Below the pieces are notes generated by a model that was not told the origin of the DNA, did not search any database, and saw only the letters and a list, made by a program, of their open reading frames with translations. The position numbers and the translations under genes were made by a program. A DNA stretch of 5,897 nucleotides from an uncultured Paracoccaceae bacterium (GTDB taxonomy: Bacteria > Pseudomonadota > Alphaproteobacteria > Rhodobacterales > Rhodobacteraceae): NCBI GenBank assembly GCA_913054485.1, contig CAJXHQ010000216.1:1-5897 (forward strand). Reading direction: 5' to 3'. How positions within the stretch are numbered: position 1 is the first letter of the stretch; each line of letters opens with the position of its first letter. Shown here piece after piece: positions 1 to 4,780 of this stretch.

Positions 1-646
1 GGCCAAGCCGGATGCCCATCAGGGTGGACATCATATTGAGCGCTGCCTTCTGGGCCGTGCCCGCCCCCAGACGGGTGGACCCGGCAATGACCTCGGGCGG
101 CGTATCCAGATGGATGGCGGCATCAGCGTGGGCGAAAAGCTCCGCATCACCGTTGTTGGCCATGGCCACTACTTTGGCGCCGATGCTGCGGGCGCGGGTG
201 GCGAAGGCCATCGGGTATGGCGTGCTGCCGCTGGCTGATACGGCAATCACCACGTCCCCGGGCTGCACCTCTGCTGCGGCGGCCAGTGCGGAAGCGGCAT
301 CATCTTCAGTGCTGCCGGGCATCTCGGCCCCTGAGGGAATGCCGCCTGCCATGGAAATTCTCAGCTGCTCCGGGGAGATGCCGAAAGTGCCGGGGATTTC
401 AGCGCAATCCGCAAGGCTCATCAGCCCCGAGGAGCCGGCTGCGGCATAATGAATGCGCCCGCTCTTTGCGATGGCCTCTGCCATAAAGCCCGCACCCCTG
501 GCGATCTCCGGTAAAGCCGCACCCAGCGACGCCAGTGCCTGCCGTTGCCCGTTCAGCAAAGACAGCAGGATCGCAGCGTCATCGCGCTGATCCAATCCCC
601 TGGCCTCGGCGTGCAGGTGCTCTGTCTGCGGTGTGGCGGCAGCCAT
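1..646 (-). CDS. murQ: N-acetylmuramic acid 6-phosphate etherase (MurQ), N-terminal part, runs off left edge
   Basis: MurQ is a cytoplasmic SIS-domain lyase that cleaves the D-lactyl ether of MurNAc-6-phosphate, giving GlcNAc-6-phosphate and D-lactate in peptidoglycan recycling. The frame reads from an ATG at 646-644 to the window edge without a stop: 215 codons of a family that is usually about 300. Visible motifs are GRIHYAAAGSSG (63-74), the sugar-phosphate binding start of the SIS fold; CAEIPGTFG (81-89), whose E83 lines up with catalytic Glu83 of E. coli MurQ; GSTEDD (111-116), with E114 matching the second catalytic Glu; SASGSTPY (137-144); and the signature VIAGSTRLGAGTAQK (186-200). 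The start is supported by a good Shine-Dalgarno, GGAG, 6 nt upstream. It is divergent from the kinase operon and shares its control region. It is oddly divergent: the usual TSGRLG reads SSGLMS, and the usual Lys after STR(L/M) is Gly194. A related SIS sugar-phosphate enzyme is the alternative, but both catalytic Glu and the signature favour MurQ. Confidence 0.9.
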   Translation of the reverse strand, partial: MAAATPQTEHLHAEARGLDQRDDAAILLSLLNGQRQALASLGAALPEIARGAGFMAEAIAKSGRIHYAAAGSSGLMSLADCAEIPGTFGISPEQLRISMAGGIPSGAEMPGSTEDDAASALAAAAEVQPGDVVIAVSASGSTPYPMAFATRARSIGAKVVAMANNGDAELFAHADAAIHLDTPPEVIAGSTRLGAGTAQKAALNMMSTLMGIRLG

Positions 647-652
647 GTGATT

Positions 653-660
653 CTCCCCTC
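653..660 (-). promoter_or_regulatory. Shine-Dalgarno site of murQ
   Basis: On the minus strand the bases 660 to 653 read GAGGGGAG, followed by six bases and the ATG at 646-644. This strong ribosome binding site fixes the murQ start and contrasts with the poor site in front of the divergent kinase gene. Confidence 0.75.
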
Positions 661-676
661 TCAGTGGGGATATCTA

Positions 677-696
677 ATACCTTTACAATACCACTT
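677..696 (+). promoter_or_regulatory. Candidate GntR operator, murQ-proximal copy
   Basis: The plus strand reads ATACCTTTACAATACCACTT. It matches the reverse complement of 786-805 at 18 of 20 positions, so the divergent region has two copies pointing opposite ways. Each copy contains ATACC twice with an 11-bp period (677-681 and 688-692). Here a weaker third unit, CTACC, falls on the same period at 699-703. On the murQ strand the site contains TATTGT, which could serve as a -10 element, with TTGAAA at 715-710 as a possible -35 (spacing 19, longer than ideal). The site begins 31 bp upstream of the murQ ATG, a position where a bound repressor would block transcription. Assignment to the GntR regulator encoded at 1697 is inferred from position and symmetry only. 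Confidence 0.65.
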
Positions 697-785
697 GTCT
701 ACCATTTATTTTCAAACCCCGCCCAAGCCCGCGCTTAGCCCTCTGAAATCGAACCTAATGCGAATCAAAGGTCTTCATTTTCCTT

Positions 786-805
786 AACTGGTATTGTATA
801 GGTAT
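786..805 (-). promoter_or_regulatory. Candidate GntR operator, kinase-proximal copy
   Basis: On the minus strand 805 to 786 reads ATACCTATACAATACCAGTT, differing from the copy at 677-696 at only two positions. On the plus strand it appears as GGTAT, six bases, GGTAT (790-794 and 801-805). It ends four bases before the kinase ATG, so it covers the place where the ribosome binding site should be, and possibly the -10 region (TATTGT at 792-797). Binding here would repress the operon by blocking initiation or early elongation. That it is the target of the operon's own GntR protein is inference. Confidence 0.65.
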
Positions 806-809
806 CTAC

Positions 810-1700
810 ATGACTGATTCACCTCATAGCCAGCTGATCGCCATCGACGGCGGCGGAACCTCCTGCCGGTTTGCCCTGCAGCGGTCCGCGGGCACCCTGG
901 TGATCCGGCGTGGCAGCGCCAATGTCTATTCCGCCCCCGAGGCCGCCCTGGACACGTTGCGCGGCGGGCTTGCGGACCTTGCCCGCGAGGCTGGGCTGGA
1001 CATGGAGGCACTGGAAGAAATTCCTGCCTATGCGTGCCTTGCCGGCATTATTGATGACGAGGATGCCGAAGCTGTTGCGGAGCAACTGCCGCTCCGCAAT
1101 GTGCGGGTGGAAGACGACCGCCCCGCCGCCGTGGCCGGTGCACTCGGATCCCGGAATGGATCGCTCATCGGATTTGGTACCGGATCCTTTCTGGCGCGTC
1201 AGGCTGGCGGGCAGATTACCCTAGCGGGCGGCTATGGCTTTCAGGCGGGCGACGAGGGCTCCGGCGCCTGGCTCGGCAAGCGGCTGTTGCAGCGCTGCCT
1301 TCATGTGCTGGACGGCATCGCCGAAGAAACCCCGCTGAAAGCCCGCTGCCTGGAGACCTTTGGCGGCCAGGCTTCTGCCATTGTGCGTTTCGCTCTGACC
1401 GCCAAACCCGGCGACTACGGCCGCTACGCGCCCATGGTGACCGAAGCGGCCAAGGCAGGTGATCCCGCCGCCGTGGTAATCATGCAAGAAGGCGCAGATT
1501 ACATTTGCCGGGTGCTGTCAGCGCTCGGCCACCAGCCGGGCGAAACCCTCTGCATGGCAGGCAGCGTTGCGCCACACTATACAGAATTCCTGCCTGAGGG
1601 GATTGCCTCAGGACTGTCCCCATCTCAGGGAGAGGCCCTGGACGGCGCGCTCATACTGGCCCGCCGCTTTGCAGACGCATTTGAGCAGGGCACGCCATGA
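810..1700 (+). CDS. nagK: BadF/BadG-type N-acetylhexosamine kinase (GlcNAc and possibly MurNAc kinase)
   Basis: This 296-residue protein has the ASKHA ATPase fold and should phosphorylate the 6-OH of free GlcNAc with ATP in the cytoplasm. Visible motifs in order are the first phosphate loop DGGGTSCR (13-20); EDDRPAAVAGAL (101-112), with an aspartate at 102/103 in the place of the catalytic base; the second phosphate loop IGFGTGSF (120-127); GGYGFQAGDEGSGAWLG (140-156), characteristic of the BadF/BcrA-type sugar kinases; and the adenosine-motif-like MAGSVAP (249-255). Length fits the family. The ATG is the first in frame after the control region, but its ribosome site is weak (TAGG at 799-802), inside the putative operator. 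The stop overlaps the next gene as ATGA. Because it is divergently paired with murQ and no MurNAc PTS or AnmK gene is in view, it may also phosphorylate MurNAc, as the BadF-family MurK of Clostridium does. The kinase class is clear; the substrate range is inferred. Confidence 0.87.
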   Translation: MTDSPHSQLIAIDGGGTSCRFALQRSAGTLVIRRGSANVYSAPEAALDTLRGGLADLAREAGLDMEALEEIPAYACLAGIIDDEDAEAVAEQLPLRNVRVEDDRPAAVAGALGSRNGSLIGFGTGSFLARQAGGQITLAGGYGFQAGDEGSGAWLGKRLLQRCLHVLDGIAEETPLKARCLETFGGQASAIVRFALTAKPGDYGRYAPMVTEAAKAGDPAAVVIMQEGADYICRVLSALGHQPGETLCMAGSVAPHYTEFLPEGIASGLSPSQGEALDGALILARRFADAFEQGTP

Positions 1701-2455
1701 AGATCGAGAATTTCCTGAAACCCGAAGCCTGGCTGGAAGCCGCATCAGGCCCGCGCTACGTGCGCCTGCGCAAGCGGATTGAGGAAGCCATCGGCGCAGG
1801 CCTGCTGGAACCAGGAGCACCGCTGCCTGCGGAACGGGAGATTGCCAGCCTCAGCACGCTGTCGCGCGTCACCGTCCGCCGTGCCATGGAAGACCTGGTG
1901 GAACGGGGCATCATTGTGCAGCGGCAGGGGTCCGGCAGTTTTGTCGCCGATGGCACCCCGCGGGTGGAACAGTCGCTGTCGCGCCTCACCTCCTTCACCG
2001 AGGACATGGGCCGGCGCGGGCTGGACAGCACCAGCGAATGGCTGGGGCGCGGGCTCTACATGCCCTCCCCCGAGGAAGTCATGGCGCTGGCTCTGGAAGC
2101 CGGCGACTCCGTCGCCCGCATCGCCCGCCTGCGCCGCGCCAACGGCAAGCCGATGGCAATCGAGCGCGCCTCGCTGCCCACCGATATCTTGCCCAATCCG
2201 CTGATCGTCGAAGGCTCTCTCTATGAGGTGCTGGAACGCGACGGCAACCGCCCGGTGCGCGCACTGCAGCGGATTTCGGCGATTAACCTGGAAGAAGAAG
2301 ACGCGGCCCTTTTGGGGGTTGAGCCCGGCATGGCCGGCCTCAGCATTGCCCGCACCTCCTATCTTCCGAACCGGCGGGTGGTTGAATTCACCCGCTCCAT
2401 CTACCGCGGCGATGCCTACGACTTCGTGGCCGAACTGCGCCTGGCGAACCCATAG
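1697..2455 (+). CDS. GntR/HutC-family transcriptional regulator with UTRA domain, probable amino-sugar repressor
   Basis: The 252-residue protein has an N-terminal GntR winged helix-turn-helix at about residues 19-84. The typical pattern is visible: PRYVRLRKRIEEAI, GLLEPGAPLPAEREIA, SRVTVRRAMEDLVERGII and the wing QRQGSGSFV (75-83). A UTRA ligand domain at about 96-248 follows, including the linker SLSRLTSFTEDM (93-104), RLRRANGKPMAIERASLP (144-161) and the end FTRSIYRGDAYDF (231-243). UTRA domains of HutC-type regulators such as DasR and B. subtilis NagR (YvoA) sense amino-sugar phosphates; GlcN-6-P or GlcNAc-6-P is the natural guess here. Its ATG overlaps the kinase stop as ATGA, so translation is probably coupled. 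It probably binds the two sites in 647-809, controlling both murQ and its own operon. It may correspond to the regulator called NagQ in some proteobacteria, but I could not confirm this, so no symbol is given. Confidence 0.9.
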   Translation: MKIENFLKPEAWLEAASGPRYVRLRKRIEEAIGAGLLEPGAPLPAEREIASLSTLSRVTVRRAMEDLVERGIIVQRQGSGSFVADGTPRVEQSLSRLTSFTEDMGRRGLDSTSEWLGRGLYMPSPEEVMALALEAGDSVARIARLRRANGKPMAIERASLPTDILPNPLIVEGSLYEVLERDGNRPVRALQRISAINLEEEDAALLGVEPGMAGLSIARTSYLPNRRVVEFTRSIYRGDAYDFVAELRLANP

Positions 2456-2458
2456 GAG
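2454..2458 (+). promoter_or_regulatory. Shine-Dalgarno site of the SIS deaminase gene
   Basis: AGGAG overlaps the TAG stop codon of the regulator and lies five bases before the ATG at 2464. It supports this start and gives the deaminase gene its own initiation signal, unlike the ATGA-coupled genes on either side in the operon. Confidence 0.7.
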
Positions 2459-2463
2459 CCATC

Positions 2464-3495
2464 ATGACTGCCCAGATCACCCGTATGCGCCGCGAAATCG
2501 ACGAAATCCCGGACGCCGTGGAGCGCCTGCTGACCGGCGGCCGCGCGGAAGTGGTCCGCGTCGCCGAAACTGCCTGGGATCTGGACCCTACTGTGATCGT
2601 GTCGGTGGCCCGCGGGTCGTCGGACCATGTCTGCACCTACCTGAAATATGCCGCCGAGATCCTGCTGGGCGTGCCGGTTGCCTCGGTCGGACCTTCCGTG
2701 GCCTCGATCTACGACGCACCGCTGCGGCTGAAGGGCGGCATGTGCCTGTCTGTGTCGCAATCCGGCAAAAGCCCCGACATCGTTGCCATGTCCGCCAGCG
2801 CGCGGCGCGACGGCGCGATGACCGTGGCGCTGACCAATGACGCCGCCTCGCCGCTGGCAGAGGCCTCGCAATACACGCTCGACATCCACGCAGGCCCCGA
2901 GCTGAGCGTCGCCGCCACCAAGACCTTTGTGACCTCCGCCGTCACCGGATTGTGGCTGCTGGCGGAATGGGACCGCAACCGGGCGCTGCTGGACGCAATC
3001 CATGCCCTGCCAGAACGGCTGCACGCCGCGGCCCAAATCAACTGGCCCGAAGTGCGCACGGCCATCGGCGAGCGCCAGTCGCTGTTTACCCTGGGCCGTG
3101 GCCAGTCGCTGGCGGTCTCCAACGAGGCGGCGCTGAAGTTCAAAGAGACCAGCCAGCTGCACGCTGAAAGGTATTCCTCGGCTGAAGTGCTGCACGGCCC
3201 GGTCTCCATCGTGGACGAGGGGTTCCCGGTACTGGGGTTTGCCGCCGCTGACGCTGCCGAAGCCCCGCTGGCCGAGATCGCGGACAGTATCGCCGCCAAG
3301 GGCGCTCAGGCCTTTGCCACCACATCCAAGGTCAGCACCGCCACCCAGCTGGAACACATCCGGACCGGCCACGCGCTGACTGATCCGCTGAGTCTGATCG
3401 TCTCCTTCTATTCCATGGTCGAGGCCTTCGCGACCTCGCGCGGGATCGACCCGGACGCGCCGCGGCACCTGAAAAAAGTAACGGAAACGGTATGA
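2464..3495 (+). CDS. nagB-II: Two-SIS-domain GlmS-like protein, probable glucosamine-6-phosphate deaminase (NagB-II type)
   Basis: The protein (343 residues) resembles the isomerase half of GlmS without the glutaminase domain. SIS domain 1 (about 35-160) has SVARGSSDH (47-55), SVSQSGKSPD (96-105) and GPELSVAATKTFVTS (144-158). SIS domain 2 (about 195-330) has TLGRGQSLAVSNEAALKFKE (209-228), QLHAERY (231-237) and EVLHGPVSIV (241-250). The C-terminal tail DAPRHLKKVTETV aligns with the GlmS tail. Lys225, Glu228, His244 and Lys338 line up with the GlmS isomerase residues Lys485, Glu488, His504 and Lys603. Without a glutaminase domain such proteins cannot draw ammonia from glutamine, and family members in GlcNAc operons run in the deaminating direction, GlcN-6-P to fructose-6-P plus ammonia. 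No classical NagB is in the window, and the gene sits directly before nagA, which fits. AgaS-type or fructosamine-type deglycase activity is the alternative. Confidence 0.85.
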   Translation: MTAQITRMRREIDEIPDAVERLLTGGRAEVVRVAETAWDLDPTVIVSVARGSSDHVCTYLKYAAEILLGVPVASVGPSVASIYDAPLRLKGGMCLSVSQSGKSPDIVAMSASARRDGAMTVALTNDAASPLAEASQYTLDIHAGPELSVAATKTFVTSAVTGLWLLAEWDRNRALLDAIHALPERLHAAAQINWPEVRTAIGERQSLFTLGRGQSLAVSNEAALKFKETSQLHAERYSSAEVLHGPVSIVDEGFPVLGFAAADAAEAPLAEIADSIAAKGAQAFATTSKVSTATQLEHIRTGHALTDPLSLIVSFYSMVEAFATSRGIDPDAPRHLKKVTETV

Positions 3496-4643
3496 GCAAG
3501 CCGCACACAGCCCTGACCGGTGCGGATATTCTCTGGGAGGGCGCGCTTGTTGCAGGCAAGGCGCTGCTGCTGGACGAGGACCGGATAACCGGGCTTGCAG
3601 AGGCTGCGGACCTTCCGGCAGGGATAGATGCCACGGATCTGGGCGGCGGCATCCTCGCCCCCGGCTTTGTCGATCTGCAGGTGAACGGCGGCGGCGGAGT
3701 GATGCTGAACGACCGCCCCGATGCCGAAACGCTCGGGATCATGGCACGGGCCCATGCCAGCATTGGCGCCACCACCATCCTGCCGACGCTGATCACCGAC
3801 ACCGAAGAACAGACCGCCCGCGCCATCGACGCGGTGGCCGAAGCCATCGTATTGGGCACTCCGGGCATCGCTGGCCTGCACCTGGAGGGCCCGCATCTGG
3901 CCCCGGCCCGCAAGGGCGCGCATGATCCCGGCCTGATCCGCCCGATGGAAGACAGCGACCTTGCCATGCTGCAGGACGCCGCCGCGCGTCTGCCGCTGCT
4001 GAAAGTCACCCTGGCACCGGAAAATGCAACCCTCGATCAGATCCGAAAACTGGCAGAGGCCGGCGTTCTGGTTTCGCTTGGCCACACCAATGCCAGCTAC
4101 GCCGATTGCGCGGCGGCCATGCAGGCGGGTGCGCGCTGTGTCACCCACCTGTTCAATGCGCAAAGCCAGATGGGCAATCGCGAACCGGGCACCGTGGGGG
4201 CTGCGCTGGCGCTCGCCGGGCTGTCTGCCGGGCTTATCGCCGACGGTATCCACGTGCATGCGGCCAGCGTGCAGAATGCCCTGCGCGCCAAGACCGGGCC
4301 GGGAGAGATCTTTCTGGTCAGCGACGCAATGGCCACTGCCGGGTCGGACATCCCGTCGTTCCGGCTCAACGGGCGCGAGATCCGGCGCTCAGGAAACCGG
4401 CTGACACTGGCAGACGGCACCCTGGCCGGGGCGCATTTGGAATTGGCGGACGCGGTGCGGTTTCTGGTGGAGACCTGCGGCGAAGACACCGCACGCGCCC
4501 TGTCCCGCGCCACCCGCCTGCCTGCGGAACTGGCAGGCCTTCCGGACGCCGGCTGGCTCACCAAGGGGCGCAGTGCTGACCTTGTTCACCTGAACAGCAA
4601 TCTTCGGCTGCAAAAGACCTGGCAGGCCGGGCGCCCTAGCTGA
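3492..4643 (+). CDS. nagA: N-acetylglucosamine-6-phosphate deacetylase
   Basis: NagA is a cytoplasmic amidohydrolase that removes acetate from GlcNAc-6-phosphate to give GlcN-6-phosphate, the substrate of the upstream deaminase. At 383 residues it has the usual family length. After a short N-terminal beta-sandwich segment come LAPGFVDLQVNGGGG (55-69), GLHLEGPHLAPARKGAHDP (128-146) with metal ligand Glu132, SLGHTNASY (195-203) with His198, THLFNAQSQM (218-227) with His219, GLIADGIHVH (247-256) with His254 in the substrate-binding position, and LVSDAMATAG (275-284) with the catalytic Asp278. As in E. coli NagA, the usual first amidohydrolase HxH is replaced by QxN (residues 63-65), typical of the single-metal subgroup. 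The start overlaps the deaminase stop as ATGA with only a weak GGAA upstream, so translation is probably coupled. It appears to be the last gene of the operon. Confidence 0.95.
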   Translation: MSKPHTALTGADILWEGALVAGKALLLDEDRITGLAEAADLPAGIDATDLGGGILAPGFVDLQVNGGGGVMLNDRPDAETLGIMARAHASIGATTILPTLITDTEEQTARAIDAVAEAIVLGTPGIAGLHLEGPHLAPARKGAHDPGLIRPMEDSDLAMLQDAAARLPLLKVTLAPENATLDQIRKLAEAGVLVSLGHTNASYADCAAAMQAGARCVTHLFNAQSQMGNREPGTVGAALALAGLSAGLIADGIHVHAASVQNALRAKTGPGEIFLVSDAMATAGSDIPSFRLNGREIRRSGNRLTLADGTLAGAHLELADAVRFLVETCGEDTARALSRATRLPAELAGLPDAGWLTKGRSADLVHLNSNLRLQKTWQAGRPS

Positions 4644-4661
4644 GCCCGCCTGGGCCTCAGC
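4639..4661 (+). repeat. Hairpin spanning the nagA stop codon
   Basis: GCTGAGCCC (4639-4647) can pair with GGG and CTCAGC (4652-4661, with C4655 bulged) around the loop GCCT. The nagA TGA is within the left arm. No T-run follows, so it is not a standard intrinsic terminator. It could protect the transcript 3' end or be one of several hairpins that end transcription in this convergent gap. Confidence 0.45.
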
Positions 4662-4674
4662 TTCGCCTGTCAAT

Positions 4675-4705
4675 CAGCCTGAAAAGGAGCACCATTGTCA
4701 GGCTG
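4675..4705. repeat. 8-bp perfect inverted repeat in the convergent gap
   Basis: CAGCCTGA (4675-4682) is mirrored by TCAGGCTG (4698-4705) across a 15-nt loop. No T-tract follows on either strand. It may be an RNA hairpin in the nagA trailer; its role is unknown. Confidence 0.4.
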
Positions 4706-4744
4706 GCCCGGCCGGAACCCAAGATGGCTGCCGGTGCGGGATCT

Positions 4745-4780
4745 ACAAAAGCACTGGCAGCTCAAACAGCCTGCTTTTGT
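4745..4780. terminator. Candidate bidirectional terminator hairpin over the tctA stop codon
   Basis: ACAAAAGCA (4745-4753) and TGCTTTTGT (4772-4780) form a perfect 9-bp inverted repeat with an 18-nt loop, inside which GGC and GCC can add further pairs. The plus strand continues TTTGCGGG after the right arm, giving a T-rich tail for transcripts coming from nagA. The minus strand ends its stem in TGCTTTTGT for transcripts from the transporter gene. The TctA stop (4764-4762) lies in the loop. Such shared hairpins between convergent genes often end both transcripts; the T-tracts here are imperfect. Confidence 0.5.

Larger units (their letters stand above)
647..809. promoter_or_regulatory. Divergent promoter/control region between murQ and the kinase operon
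   Basis: These 163 bp are noticeably more AT-rich than the flanking genes and contain no plausible small gene. They must hold promoters for both the leftward murQ and the rightward operon. The two operator-like sites lie at its two ends, about 109 bp apart centre to centre, each next to one start codon. No promoter hexamer pair is close enough to consensus to be called firmly; TATTGT inside each operator copy is the most repeatable -10 candidate. The middle (about 704-785) shows no further convincing repeat. Confidence 0.6.

Noticed and set aside
12..449. Plus-strand open frame of 145 codons at the left edge
   Set aside because: It lies antisense to murQ, whose catalytic motifs are evident. 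The Ala/Ser/Pro-rich product looks like a high-GC shadow.
1593..1612. 7-bp perfect inverted repeat with 6-nt loop (CCTGAGG/CCTCAGG) near the end of the kinase gene
   Set aside because: It lies in coding sequence for LPEGIASG, has no T-tract and is followed by an ATGA-coupled gene, so termination there is unlikely. Chance in GC-rich coding DNA is sufficient.
2416..3468. Long open frame of 350 codons on the minus strand, opposite the SIS deaminase gene
   Set aside because: It mirrors a gene with clear SIS motifs in high-GC DNA, where antisense frames often stay open. Its translation is rich in Gly, Arg, Gln and His and shows no domain.
3408..4259. Minus-strand open frames opposite nagA (including 3332-4009)
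   Set aside because: Shadows of a confidently identified nagA; low-complexity composition and no recognisable motif or ribosome site.
4644..4761. Possible small gene or sRNA between nagA and tctA
   Set aside because: No start with a ribosome site and a recognisable product. A plus-strand open frame beginning at 4724 runs into antisense of tctA. Only inverted repeats can be supported.
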